Shown piece after piece: positions 35,278 through 44,596 of a stretch of 64,000 nt of DNA (position 1 is its first letter; each line of letters opens with the position of its first letter). A model generated the notes under the pieces. The model had not been told where the DNA came from. It did no database searches and was given only the letters and a program-made list of their open reading frames with translations. A program made the position numbers and the translations under genes. This stretch comes from an uncultured Pseudomonadota bacterium (GTDB lineage: Bacteria; Pseudomonadota; Gammaproteobacteria; Steroidobacterales; Steroidobacteraceae). Location: assembly GCA_903868595.1 (NCBI GenBank), contig CAIPVV010000042.1, positions 1 to 64,000 on the forward strand, read 5' to 3'.

Positions 35278-36738
35278 ATGAATGACAAGATCGCGTTCGG
35301 TGCGACGTACGCTCCGATGGGAGCGGAGGTCGCGGTTCATGACTGTCCGGCGGACGGCGCGGTTCCAAGGGATCTCGATGGCGGGTTCTTCTCGGTCGGC
35401 GCGGACCTGCAGTATCCGCTGTCGCCGGGGAACATCGCCTTCGACGGGGAAGGGCATGTGCGCGTCTTCCGTTTCCAACAGGGCCGGGTGGACTACCGGT
35501 CGCGCTTCGTGCGGACGCAGCGGTACGTAGCCCAGGACGCGGCACGCCGACTGCTGATGCCCATGTACCGCAATCCGCTCTGCGACGATCCGAGCGTCGC
35601 GGGATTGAGTCGCAGCACGGCAAACACCCATGTCATCCACCACCGTGGGCGCCTGCTCGCCTTGAAGGAGGATAGCCTACCCGTGGCGCTGGACCTGGAA
35701 TCGCTCGAGACGATCGATCCGGTCTACGATTTCGGTGGGCAATTGCCGCACGGGACGCCCTTTACTGCCCATCCGAAGATCTGTTCACACACCGGCAACA
35801 TCGTCGCTTTCGGCGGCGAAGCCGGTGGACCGGGCAGTGATGCCATCGCGCTGTTCGAGATCGACAGGCAGGGAAGGAAGGTCTGGGAGGCGCAGATCAG
35901 AGCCCCCTATGCCGGCATGATCCATGACTTCGCCGTCACGGAACACTACATTGCCTTCTTCGTAGTGCCGTTGCTCTTTGACGGCGAGCGGATGCAGCGT
36001 GGCCTCGTGCCGTATTCCTGGGACGGCTCTCGAAAGAGCTACCTGGGGGTTCTGCGCCGCCACGGGGATGGCAAGGATATTCGCTGGATCGCCACGCCTA
36101 CCTGCGGAGGCAGCCATACACTGGGATCGTTTGACGATGGCGGTAGGCTTTACTTCGACCGGGAAATCTCCCCGTCCAATCCCTATGTCGTGATCCCCAA
36201 CCGGGATGGCTCCGCCTACGACGCGGCGGGAGGGACGAGTTATTTGTACCGCATCAGCCTCGATCTCAAAAACTCCGCCGCGGTCGTTGAGTTCGAGCAA
36301 CTGTATCCCCTGATTGCGCCGCTGCCGCGTCAAGACGATCGCTACCAGACCGTCCCGTACCGGTACGGCTACATGGGCTGTCCGGCTCCGGATGATCCTG
36401 TGCGGTGGAAGCCCGTCTGTTATGCGCGCATCGACCATCAGACGCGGCACTACGTGCTGTGGAAAGCGCCAGCGGATGTCTCGCTGGGCGAGCCGCTCTT
36501 CGTTCCAAAGCACAGCGCGGCCCGAGAAGGGGAGGGATACCTGCTGGGTGTCGGCTGGCATCACAGCGATGGTCTTCGGTCGGACCTCTATATTTTTGAC
36601 GCCGAGCATGTGGGAGAAGGGCCGCTGGCCACCGTCCATCTGCCCGTGCAGGCGGCCCCGCAGATTCACAGTTGGTGGGTCGGAGGACAGGAGTACCCGC
36701 AGCGCAGCGCCGTCGCGCAAGTCGACGCCAAGGCTTAG
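35278..36738 (+). CDS. carotenoid/lignostilbene oxygenase-like protein
   Basis: A 486-residue member of the carotenoid cleavage dioxygenase family, seven-bladed propeller enzymes with a His4-bound iron that split carbon-carbon double bonds in carotenoids, stilbenes or lignin dimers. Candidate iron ligands are H165 (TAHPKICSH), H216 (MIHDFAVTEHY), H280 (CGGSHTLGSF) and H464 near the C-terminus (PQIHSWWVG). The N-terminal PRDLDGGFFSVGADLQYPL and FDGEGHVRVFRF are family-like. The third site lacks the common NAYE-type second-shell sequence, so the substrate may be unusual. The start at MNDKIAFG follows GGGAG by 10 bases. Confidence 0.88.
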   Translation: MNDKIAFGATYAPMGAEVAVHDCPADGAVPRDLDGGFFSVGADLQYPLSPGNIAFDGEGHVRVFRFQQGRVDYRSRFVRTQRYVAQDAARRLLMPMYRNPLCDDPSVAGLSRSTANTHVIHHRGRLLALKEDSLPVALDLESLETIDPVYDFGGQLPHGTPFTAHPKICSHTGNIVAFGGEAGGPGSDAIALFEIDRQGRKVWEAQIRAPYAGMIHDFAVTEHYIAFFVVPLLFDGERMQRGLVPYSWDGSRKSYLGVLRRHGDGKDIRWIATPTCGGSHTLGSFDDGGRLYFDREISPSNPYVVIPNRDGSAYDAAGGTSYLYRISLDLKNSAAVVEFEQLYPLIAPLPRQDDRYQTVPYRYGYMGCPAPDDPVRWKPVCYARIDHQTRHYVLWKAPADVSLGEPLFVPKHSAAREGEGYLLGVGWHHSDGLRSDLYIFDAEHVGEGPLATVHLPVQAAPQIHSWWVGGQEYPQRSAVAQVDAKA

Positions 36739-36851
36739 GGACCCCTCCTCGCGCCGCCGAGCCCGAACCAGCGGAGCCTGCCGGAACGCAACCTGAAACC
36801 GGCGGAGCGCATTGCCGACGCTGGGTGGCGCCGAACGCGTTGCATTCTTCC

Positions 36852-36870
36852 CGCAGCCCACGGGGCTGCG
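36852..36870 (+). terminator. hairpin after the oxygenase-like gene
   Basis: CGCAGCCC (36852-36859) pairs with GGGCTGCG (36863-36870) over a three-base loop, about 110 bases past the stop. No T-run. The remainder of 36739-37112 contains no gene that I recognise. Confidence 0.45.
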
Positions 36871-37112
36871 AATCCTACGGCGTGCTAGCCAGCCGAGGAC
36901 GCCGCGGACTCGCGGGGCGAGCGTGTGCGAGACAGGCGGGACCCCACGGAGCTTTGTAGAGCCGTCCCGGTTGCCTGCGATGAATGCGGAAACGGCTTGG
37001 AGGCGTTATCGTAGGATTTCAGGAGCCATCGACGGGGAATCTCGCGATGGCTCACCACACAAGAAGACCGGCTCCCGGGACAGTAGAGTCGGCGAGAGGG
37101 GAAACGATAGCC

Positions 37113-38093
37113 ATGAGAATCACACTGCCTGCGGCCCTGATTGTGTCCGTCATCGCGTTGCAGGTACCGCACGCGAGGGCTGCCGGCTGTGACCGGGCGT
37201 GTCTGGAATCCATCGCCGCGGACTATCGCAGCGCCTACCGGATGCACGACGTGAAGCTGGCGCCCTTTGCGCCCCACGTCCGGTTCACCGAAAACAACGT
37301 GGCCATGGCATTTCCGGATGGTACCTGGGACACCGTGAGCGCCGAACTGGACGCCCCGCTGGTGCTGGCGGATCCGTCCACGGGACAGGTGGGTATCTAC
37401 ACGAGCATCCTGCAGCGCCAAGCGCAGGGCTTTCTGGCCGTCCGCCTGCGGGTGCGCGACCGGCGAATCACCGAGGTCGAGCAGGTCGTGGCGACGCGCC
37501 GCAATCTCAGCGGGCCGCCCACCCCGATGGGCGACGCCCTGCAGTACCACCGCGCACCGGCGTTGAACGATGTCATACCCGTGGCGGATCGGCTTTCGCG
37601 GGCGGAACTGCAGCGGTTGGCAGACGGGTATTTCTCAACCCTGCAGTACAATACCGGCGAGATCCGCGGCACCCGCTTTGCCACCGGTGCAGTGCGCAAT
37701 GAAAACGGGCTGCTCTCGACGGACATCGAGATGGGCTTTCGCTCCGGGCAGTATCGCTACAACAACCGCGTGCGCGATCGAGAATGCTTCCTGGCGGATG
37801 AGGAGCGTGGCTTTGTCATGTGCCGGGGCTTCATCGACCACAAGGGTGTGCTGGATGCGTACATGCTGACCGACGGGACGCCGGCCCGCTCGAATTACCA
37901 GGAGCCGCAGTCCTGGGGCTTTCTGGAATCCTTCAAGGCGAGCAAGGCGGGGATCCTGGCCGTGGAGGCGACCTTCTCCGCGGTCCCGTACTTCCTGCGC
38001 TCGCCCTGGACGCAAAGACCCGATCCCGTGTACGACGCCTCGCTGTCGGCGGCTAGGCGCGCCGCGCCCGCGACAGCGCCAGCATCGAAATAG
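37113..38093 (+). CDS. secreted protein of unknown function (SnoaL/DUF8021-like)
   Basis: A 326-residue exported protein with a signal peptide (RITLPAALIVSVIALQVPHARA) and a following CDRACLESIAADYRSAYRMHD, where two Cys could pair. The first half (PFAPHVRFTENNVAMAFPDGTWDTV) has the SnoaL-like cone fold pattern seen in proteins described as DUF8021. AGGGGA lies before the ATG. The last 41 bases overlap the end of the convergent transporter gene. The function is unknown; its position next to an oxygenase and two transporters suggests a part in aromatic or terpenoid metabolism. Confidence 0.72.
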   Translation: MRITLPAALIVSVIALQVPHARAAGCDRACLESIAADYRSAYRMHDVKLAPFAPHVRFTENNVAMAFPDGTWDTVSAELDAPLVLADPSTGQVGIYTSILQRQAQGFLAVRLRVRDRRITEVEQVVATRRNLSGPPTPMGDALQYHRAPALNDVIPVADRLSRAELQRLADGYFSTLQYNTGEIRGTRFATGAVRNENGLLSTDIEMGFRSGQYRYNNRVRDRECFLADEERGFVMCRGFIDHKGVLDAYMLTDGTPARSNYQEPQSWGFLESFKASKAGILAVEATFSAVPYFLRSPWTQRPDPVYDASLSAARRAAPATAPASK

Positions 38094-39408
38094 CGCAGAT
38101 CACCGCCGGACCTGCGAGCCCCGCGATCACCTGCGTGGGGTTGACGCCGGCTGCGATGAGGGCGCCGCCGACCAGCGGGCTGGCGACGGCGCCGATCCGC
38201 GCCACCGCGGAGGCCCAGCCGCTGCCGGTGGCCAGGATGCTGGAGGGATACAGCGTGGCGGCCAGGGAGACGATCGCAAACTGCGCGCCGCCGGTCCCCG
38301 CGCCAATGACCAGCAGCAGCGCGCCCCAGGATAGAAAGCCGGACGGGACCACGAGGAACAGGGCCAGCGCCGCAGCGTTGACCATGAAACTGCTCGCCAG
38401 GGTCCGTTCCGGTCCGAACCGATCCATCATCCAACCCAGCGAGACGCCCCCAATCATGCCGCCCAGCTGGTTGAAGGACATCGCGCGAATGGCCTGGCTG
38501 GCGGACCAGCCGGCGCCCGTCAGCAGCGTGGGCAGCCAACTGACCAGCAGGTAGAGGTTGAAGGAGTTCATCGCAAAGCCGGTCCACATGAGGAGCGTGG
38601 GAGTCCTGAACCCTGTTGCGAACAGGTCGCGAACCGAACCGGCCAAGGCCTTCGCATGGGGCGCGAGGTAGACCGTATCCACCGCCACCCGGGGTGCAAG
38701 CCTGGCGAGCACCTGGGCGATGGCACTGCTGCCGGGACGTCGATGCAGCAGGAATTTGATCGATTCCGGGGCCGTGGTGACCAGCGCGACGCTCAGCAGC
38801 AAGGGCAGCGCGCCGCCGATGACAAAGGCGGCTTGCCAGCCTCCATGGGCGATGGCGTAGGGCGCGATCAGCCCGGCGACAAGCGCACCGGTCGCGGTAT
38901 TGCAGTACGTCAGCGTGATGAGGCCCGCCCGCCTGCGGCGCGGCATGAAGTCAGCCGCCAGCGCGTAGGCGTTGGCAAGGCCCGCGCCCAGCGCCGCGCC
39001 GGTGAACAGACGGCACAGCGCCAGTTGCCAAATCGTGCCCGCGAGGGCCGAGGCGAGGGAGGAGAACCCCACGATCACGAGGGTGAGCGCCAGTACGGTG
39101 CGACGCCCGTAACGGTCACCCAGGGGTCCCATGAAGGCGGCGCCAAGCCCCATGCCCAGCAGCGACGCCGACAGCGCAGTGCCAAAACTGGACGGCGAGA
39201 GCGACCACGCGTGGGAGAGGGCGGGTACGGTCAACGCCATGACCTGCAGGTCGTAGCCATCGAACAGCACGGCCAGCGCGCACAGGACCATCACGTATTT
39301 CTGCACGCCGCACAGCGGCAACGAGTCAATGAGATCGTCGATCTCTACCGTACCGGCGGCGGGCCTGCTGGAGTCCGGCTCCGAGTGGATGACGTCGCGA
39401 CGATCCAT
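38053..39408 (-). CDS. MFS transporter, AAHS (aromatic acid:H+ symporter) type
   Basis: A 451-residue, 12-helix transporter. Family signs: VLFDGYDLQVMALTVPAL (the helix 1 DGYD motif of AAHS carriers), GPLGDRYGRRTVLALTL (loop 2-3), FNQLGGMIGGVSLGWMMDRFGP and YPSSILATGSGWASAVARIG. It probably imports an aromatic carboxylate with protons. The start is at MDRRDVIHS (39408), with GGGAAC upstream. Its 3-prime end overlaps that of the convergent secreted-protein gene. Confidence 0.9.
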   Translation of the reverse strand: MDRRDVIHSEPDSSRPAAGTVEIDDLIDSLPLCGVQKYVMVLCALAVLFDGYDLQVMALTVPALSHAWSLSPSSFGTALSASLLGMGLGAAFMGPLGDRYGRRTVLALTLVIVGFSSLASALAGTIWQLALCRLFTGAALGAGLANAYALAADFMPRRRRAGLITLTYCNTATGALVAGLIAPYAIAHGGWQAAFVIGGALPLLLSVALVTTAPESIKFLLHRRPGSSAIAQVLARLAPRVAVDTVYLAPHAKALAGSVRDLFATGFRTPTLLMWTGFAMNSFNLYLLVSWLPTLLTGAGWSASQAIRAMSFNQLGGMIGGVSLGWMMDRFGPERTLASSFMVNAAALALFLVVPSGFLSWGALLLVIGAGTGGAQFAIVSLAATLYPSSILATGSGWASAVARIGAVASPLVGGALIAAGVNPTQVIAGLAGPAVICAISMLALSRARRA

Positions 39409-39578
39409 AGATAAGTTCCCGCCCAGCGGTAGCTGCCGCGCTGTTTTTTTGATTCTGCGGTCCGGCCGCGCCGAACCCCGTCGGCACCGGGATGGGCCCG
39501 AAGCATACAGAGGAAGATACCCCTTCCGGCGGTCTCTGTCGTAGGGCCGGGAAGGGAAGTGGCCGTACCGGGTGTGCA

Positions 39579-39797
39579 TCCGGCGGCGCATCGCGGGCAA
39601 ATGCCGATCGTCACGCACGCCGTGGACCGCCGCGCACCCCGCGCCTCCGGCGCGCGAGGCACCTCGCGGCACCGGCAGTCAGGGCCCGCTGCGGTCCGGC
39701 CGAGCAGCGCACAGGCGTTGGCACCACCGCAGGCCGGGCAGGTTTGCTCTGGCGTGCCCGAAGACTGCCGCTTGGCCTTCGCATCCCATTCGACCAT
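39579..39797 (-). pseudogene. cysteine-rich CWC-like fragment
   Basis: In minus strand, MVEWDAKAKRQSSG is followed by QTCPACGGANACALLGRTAAGPDCRC and later ICPRCA. This CPACG-ANAC...C-C...C-RC pattern resembles small cysteine-rich CWC proteins of unknown (possibly zinc-binding) function, though the canonical CWC triplet reads CRC here. The frame runs on without a stop into the neighbouring transporter, unlike the compact family, so it is probably frameshifted. It continues directly from the broken cupin gene in the same frame. Confidence 0.35.
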
Positions 39798-39809
39798 CGG
39801 GATACCCGT

Positions 39810-40279
39810 GAGCAGAACGATATTCAGTGCGTGGTTGGTGCCGCGCTGCACGACGACGTCGCTTGGCTTGAGGATGACCTCGCTGTCGTCCAGTGCCAGG
39901 ACGAGTTCTGCCTCGATGACGACGACCTAGTCGAGTGTCTAGGTCCGGTGCATCACGGTGCGCCTGCCATCGGCCTGGGGCGGATCGATATGGATGAGGC
40001 GCAGCCCGTGCCCCAGGCGGGCATGATCGGGAAGGCGCGCTCGTTGGGTTCCCGCGCTTCCTGCGCCGTGAGCGCCGGTGCCGGGCGGTACTTGCTCCAG
40101 ACTTCAAAGAAGTCCAGGCCCACATCCGGGCCACTCATCGGGTAGTGCTGGGGCGCCGTGCCAGCCGAGAGAATGATGGATTCCCCGTGGGTATCAGGAT
40201 CGGTCGTTACGCGGCGTGGGGGCGTGTTCATTCCGTTGACCGGGGTTCTCCCTGCTGCCGTTCCCTGCAAATAACGCAT
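39810..40279 (-). pseudogene. cupin-domain protein, disrupted
   Basis: The N-terminal part (RRVTTDPDTHGESIILSAG...DFFEVWSKYRPAP) and C-terminal part (VVVIEAELVLALDDSEVILKPSDVVVQRGTNHA) are those of a single-domain cupin related to gentisate- or quercetinase-like proteins. A frameshift near 40000-40010 shifts the reading frame, and two TAG codons (39927-39929 and 39939-39941) replace residues within HRT-TLD-VVVIE. The metal-binding His in MHRT and NHA remain visible in the remnant. It was probably part of the nearby aromatic-type cluster. Confidence 0.7.
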
Positions 40280-40417
40280 CCCCTCGTGGCAATTGCGGTC
40301 CGGTCCCTGCTACGGTTGGGGTCATTCGCGGCTCGGCGGAGCCCGTATTGCAAGAGCAGTCAGCGGCGACCGGCCCGGTGGTTCAACGGTCCTTGCCCAG
40401 CTGCCTAGAGGTCGCCC

Positions 40418-41671
40418 GTGTCAGATGCCAAGTCGTTAGCGGATCAGGGGAGGGGCGTGCTCACGGCCGCCCAATGGGGGGCGATCGTGCTGTGCGGGCT
40501 GGCCGTTGTGCTGGACGGCTACGATGCCCAGATGCTGGCGATGGCCATTCCGTCGATGGCCGCCGAGTTCCACGTCGCCCCGACGGCTTTCGCCGCGGCC
40601 GCCTCCGGCTCCCTGGCCGGAATGGCGCTGGGAGCCATGGGCCTGAGTCCGCTCGCCGACAAGTTCGGTCGTCGGCCGATGCTGATCGTGAGCCTGCTGC
40701 TGTTTGGCCTGGCGACGCTGGCCGGCATGCAGTCGGGCGGTCCCCTGGAGACAGCCGTCTGGCGGGTGGTGGCCGGCTGCGGGCTGGGTGCGACGGTTCC
40801 CATAACGATTGCGATCACCGCGGACCTTGCGCCGGCCGGCCGGCGCGTCCGGCTGGTGACCATCATGGCGAGCGGCTTTGCGATCGGCGCGGCCTCCTCC
40901 GGGCAGATCGCACCCTTCCTGTCGGCATGGTGGGGCTGGCGGGGGCTGTTCGGCTACGGCGGCATCCTGCCCCTGGTGCTGGCGGTGGTCTGCTTCTGGG
41001 GGATCCCGGAATCGCGGCCCGGTCGGGCGGACCCACGCGAAACGCCGCAGGTGGCGGCGCGCGTCTCGGCGCTCTTCGCCCCCGGCTATCGCTACCGCAC
41101 CCTGTTCATGTGGTGCCTGACCTCCATCAACCTCTTCGCCAACTACGGGTTGGCGAGCTGGCTCCCGACGCTACTGGTCCAGAACGGTTGGTCGCTCGCT
41201 GCGGCTTCGCGGGTGACCAGCTTGCTGGCGATAGGCGGGCTTACGGGCTGCTACCTGGTCTCGGGCCTGGCGGATCGCGGCCGCACGGTCGTGGCGCTGA
41301 TGGCGGTCTACTTCACCACGGCGGTCGGCTTGGCGGTGTGCGCAACCAATCCGCCCAGCATGTGGGTCTGGGTCGTGCTGATGGTGCTGATTGGGTTCGG
41401 CACGATCGGCGCGAGCCTGACGCTGGCGCCGCTCGCCTCCACCTACTATCCGCCGGAACTGCGATCCACCGGCGTCGGCTGGGCCAATGGCGTGGGGCGC
41501 GCCGGTTCATTCTTCGGGCCGCTGGCCCTGGCCTGGCTCATGCACCAGTCCCTGACGCCCACGCGAGTGCTGGGGGCGCTGGTGGTTCCCATCGTGCTGT
41601 GCCTGTTGTTCGTGACCTTGCTGCCGGCCGCGTTGCGTGCCGGTAGTGGCAGCCGCGAGGTCCAGGCCTAG
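40418..41671 (+). CDS. MFS transporter, AAHS-type
   Basis: A 417-residue, 12-helix permease starting at GTG 40418 behind AGAGG. AAHS features include VVLDGYDAQMLAMAIPSM, LSPLADKFGRRPMLIVSL, GLGATVPITIAITADLAP and YYPPELRSTGVGWANGVGRAGSFFGP. It is a second, clearly distinct paralogue of the transporter at 38053-39408 and faces away from it across the broken cupin gene. The likely cargo is an aromatic or short organic acid; the exact substrate is unknown. Confidence 0.9.
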   Translation: MSDAKSLADQGRGVLTAAQWGAIVLCGLAVVLDGYDAQMLAMAIPSMAAEFHVAPTAFAAAASGSLAGMALGAMGLSPLADKFGRRPMLIVSLLLFGLATLAGMQSGGPLETAVWRVVAGCGLGATVPITIAITADLAPAGRRVRLVTIMASGFAIGAASSGQIAPFLSAWWGWRGLFGYGGILPLVLAVVCFWGIPESRPGRADPRETPQVAARVSALFAPGYRYRTLFMWCLTSINLFANYGLASWLPTLLVQNGWSLAAASRVTSLLAIGGLTGCYLVSGLADRGRTVVALMAVYFTTAVGLAVCATNPPSMWVWVVLMVLIGFGTIGASLTLAPLASTYYPPELRSTGVGWANGVGRAGSFFGPLALAWLMHQSLTPTRVLGALVVPIVLCLLFVTLLPAALRAGSGSREVQA

Positions 41672-41720
41672 CCGACACGGGCGACTTGGCCAGCTGTGGC
41701 GGTCTCGTCAGGCCGCCCGG

Positions 41721-43148
41721 CTAGTACTGCAGGTGCAACCGGACGGCGCCAAGGGAAACGGGGCCGCGATCACGGTTGTAGGCCGGGTTGGCGACGTACT
41801 GGTAATCCACCGTCAGGTCCAGTCCCTTGACCAGGGTGATGCGGTAGTAGGCTTCGACAAGGCGCTCTGCGCCAGCATGCGGGAGCCGGCCATCGCCCGT
41901 CAGCACGCCCAGGCCGCCGGCGGCTAGGTAGCGAAGACGCAGTGCCGAGGCCTGGTTGCGCACACCTGCCAGGCCGATGCTGTCATGGGGGCGATCCCAG
42001 GCCTTGCCGTCCAGGGCGAGGCCCGCAGCGATCGTCCGGTCGATGTCCGTGAAGTCGTAGGTCTCGACATTGCCGCCCGAGCGGCCCGCTCGCAGGAAGG
42101 CGTCAACGGAGGCAGAGAGCTCCTGCTCGAGGTTGAGCGCCACGCCGTATCGCTCCCGAGGGGAGCGCACCAGCGCCGGATCCGGCGGCATACCGGCACT
42201 GTTCCCGCTACGCAAGGCGTCGCCCAGCAGGGCCATGCGGGCGTGTGTCATGAAGCTGGTCAGGGCGATCTTGCCCCCTCTCTCGCCGATCCCATAGCGG
42301 CGTTCAAACTCCGCGATGAGCTGGAACTCATCGGTACCGCGCTCCAAGAGCGGGCTGTTGGGCACGGTGGAGGCATCGAAGACACCGGTGCGAAGGGTCC
42401 ACGGGCCGTGGTACCACTCCGCGGCCGCTCCGAACGTATAGCCCCAGGCGTCGGCAGCGTAGTCGAAGCTGCCGGTATCGATGACGGACCAGTTGAGGAA
42501 GTCCGCTCGCGGGTCATGCGCATAGCGGTTGGCGTCAAAGAGGTCGCCCACGGAAAACTTGCCCAGCCAGAGGACTATGCGGTCCTCGGTAAGCGATGCG
42601 GCGAACTGATTCGCGGCCGGCTCGACCGGGGACTGCGCTCCACCTAGATTCCACGTTTGCCGCAGGAAGGCCCGTTGCCAGCGCAGGTAGGGATGGGCGC
42701 TGCCGACCTTGTACGCTTCCCCGCTGCCGAAGCCTGCCAGTCCCGTCGTATTCCCTAGGCCAAACCCCTGGTCCAGCTCCGGATCCAGCCACAGCTCCGC
42801 CCCCTGCCACAGCCGTGCGCCCACATAGAGCGTGAAGTCCAGCGTTTCCCGACCCTGGGCGCTCGGCAAGCTGTTGACACCCTGGTAGGGCGAGCGAAAG
42901 CGGTCACTCTGCTGTTCGACGTAGGTCGCCTGCAGGTGCCAGTCGAAGCGATCGCCGGCTCCTGGCAAGACGCCCGTCTCGGCGAGGAGCGGATGGCTGG
43001 GCGCGGCGGGCGGCGGCAAGGTGCTCTCATCCGTCGCCGCGGCAACACTGGCGCACAACAGGCCGGCCATGAGCCACGCCAACCCGACGGAATTTGGAAG
43101 GGAATCTGGAGGCCGGGCGTTGCGCGGCTTCTGTCCGGTCCACACCAT
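41721..43148 (-). CDS. carbohydrate-selective porin (OprB family)
   Basis: A 475-residue outer-membrane porin of the OprB type. After a signal segment (LAWLMAGLLCASVAAA) come FDWHLQATYVEQQ, ETLDFTLYVGARLWQGAELWLDPELDQGFGLGNTTGLAGFGSGEAYKVG and RAFLRQTWNLGG, then strands that end in the barrel-closing DYQYVANPAYNRDRGPVSLGAVRLHLQY with terminal aromatic residue. Family members pass sugars or other small hydrophilic compounds. A small lipoprotein-like gene precedes it by two bases on the same strand. Confidence 0.9.
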   Translation of the reverse strand: MVWTGQKPRNARPPDSLPNSVGLAWLMAGLLCASVAAATDESTLPPPAAPSHPLLAETGVLPGAGDRFDWHLQATYVEQQSDRFRSPYQGVNSLPSAQGRETLDFTLYVGARLWQGAELWLDPELDQGFGLGNTTGLAGFGSGEAYKVGSAHPYLRWQRAFLRQTWNLGGAQSPVEPAANQFAASLTEDRIVLWLGKFSVGDLFDANRYAHDPRADFLNWSVIDTGSFDYAADAWGYTFGAAAEWYHGPWTLRTGVFDASTVPNSPLLERGTDEFQLIAEFERRYGIGERGGKIALTSFMTHARMALLGDALRSGNSAGMPPDPALVRSPRERYGVALNLEQELSASVDAFLRAGRSGGNVETYDFTDIDRTIAAGLALDGKAWDRPHDSIGLAGVRNQASALRLRYLAAGGLGVLTGDGRLPHAGAERLVEAYYRITLVKGLDLTVDYQYVANPAYNRDRGPVSLGAVRLHLQY

Positions 43149-43150
43149 GC

Positions 43151-43483
43151 CTATGCTCCCGATATAAGCCTACAGCTCCCCGGCTGCATAGTAGCTTTTC
43201 CGCCGAGGGTTATCTCCGGGCTCCCGCCCCGAGGCAGTGCCAGGTAGTGTGGCTTGCGGGACACCTTGTAACGGACTACCGCGACATCCGTATTACGGCT
43301 GACGTCCTGCGCGGAGAGGCAGTGTTTGTCGATGCCGGCGGCCAAGTCGCCGGCACGCCAGAAGCACCGGACGGTTGCCGTCGGCCACTGGTTCCACGGC
43401 AGGCCGGGATCCGCGCAGGCGCTCAAGCCCAGGGCGATAAGCAGGGCCAGTACGATTGTGCGCGAAGGGCGAAGGTCGACCAC
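43151..43483 (-). CDS. small putative lipoprotein
   Basis: A 110-residue frame starting at GTG with an N-terminal hydrophobic stretch and lipobox (VLALLIALGLSAC, Cys near residue 23). The mature part (DPGLPWNQWPTATVRCFW...VVRYKVSRKPHYLALPRGGSPEITLGG) is not a family I know. No good ribosome site precedes it. Support comes from the signal sequence and its tight spacing to the OprB gene. Confidence 0.5.
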   Translation of the reverse strand: MVDLRPSRTIVLALLIALGLSACADPGLPWNQWPTATVRCFWRAGDLAAGIDKHCLSAQDVSRNTDVAVVRYKVSRKPHYLALPRGGSPEITLGGKATMQPGSCRLISGA

Positions 43484-43747
43484 TGTGCGCCGCTGGAACC
43501 GCTGCTACTGCCGCGCCACCGCAGGCGGCCAGTTGCAGTGCTGCGCCACCGGTAAGCCGATAGCGGTCCAGGGCCGAAGTGCTGATCATGGCTGTCAGTC
43601 CCATCCTGGATAAGTGACGGGAATACGTCGCTAATTTGACAAGACACAGCCAAGAGTCCCCATGCGGCGACAGCCTATCTAATCGGGCGCGCCTCGCAGC
43701 GCCTGCGGGGCCGCCAGCGCTCCTCGCGGGAGCCGTGCGGCGTGCGC

Positions 43748-44353
43748 TCAGAGCTGGTTGACGATCTTGGCCTTCAGCGTCTCGTACTCGCTGTCTGAGA
43801 TCAGGCCCTGGGCCAGCATGGTCTTGGCCTGCTGGAGACGCTGGGTGGCGTCGCCGGTCGCGCCCCCTGACGCGGCACCTGTCAGGTTGCCGACCTGAAT
43901 GCCGCCGGCGCGCGCCCGCAGTTCCTCCAGGTCGCGGATGCGGCGCTTCTCGCGCCAGGCCTGGTCATGCCCCTGCGCGATGCGATACAGGGTCTGTGCT
44001 TGTGTCTTGTCGAGCCCTTCGTAGACCAGTGTCTTGGTCTGGCCGGAGGCGGATGCCAGGTCCGGGCTGGCAAAGGCCGCCAGGGCCAGGCGCGCGCCCA
44101 GCATGCCGACTTCGATGGTGACTTCCTTGAGGTCCTGCCAGCGAATATCGGTCAAGCCAAAGCCACCGAGGAGCTTGCGCTCCAGCGCGAGGAACCGGCC
44201 GCTGGTCGCCGCCAGCACCAGTCGGCGATGGGTGAGGGCGAAGGGCCTGCGCTGTATCGCCCAGGCCTCCAGCGTCTCGTTAGCCGTGAGTACGGAATTC
44301 AGATGTTCTAGCGCCCTGCGCGCGCCGTGATCCGGTTCCAGCGTCGTGTCCAT
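43748..44353 (-). CDS. PH-like/SHOCT-domain protein
   Basis: A 201-residue cytoplasmic protein. Residues about 15-115 look like a bacterial PH domain (TLEAWAIQRRPFALTHRRLVLAATSGRFLALERKLLGGFGLTDIRWQDLKEVTIE). The C-terminal 30 residues (TQRLQQAKTMLAQGLISDSEYETLKAKIV) form a SHOCT motif, a short oligomerisation element. GGGAGAG lies before the ATG. Function unknown; divergent from the next gene. Confidence 0.8.
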   Translation of the reverse strand: MDTTLEPDHGARRALEHLNSVLTANETLEAWAIQRRPFALTHRRLVLAATSGRFLALERKLLGGFGLTDIRWQDLKEVTIEVGMLGARLALAAFASPDLASASGQTKTLVYEGLDKTQAQTLYRIAQGHDQAWREKRRIRDLEELRARAGGIQVGNLTGAASGGATGDATQRLQQAKTMLAQGLISDSEYETLKAKIVNQL

Positions 44354-44596
44354 GGCGTTCTCTCCCGCGTGGTCGATGCGTCGTGCGTGGTCCCGGCGGC
44401 TCCGGCGAGCTCTCGGGGACGCACGTTGTACTAAGGTGCCACAGCCGCGGGGACTGCGCGATGAGGGAGTTAGGGGGGAGTTGCTCGGGACCCCGATCGC
44501 GTATTGCGGCACAATGCCCTGCGGCCGCGCCTGGTTCGGCCGGGGCCCGCTCGCCGCCCTGCGCCGCAGCCATGCCCAGTGAAGGAGTACCGAGTG

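Noticed and set aside
40348-41646. 432-codon frame overlapping the second AAHS transporter
   Set aside because: Arg/Gly-rich shadow. The GTG frame at 40418 carries all transporter motifs.
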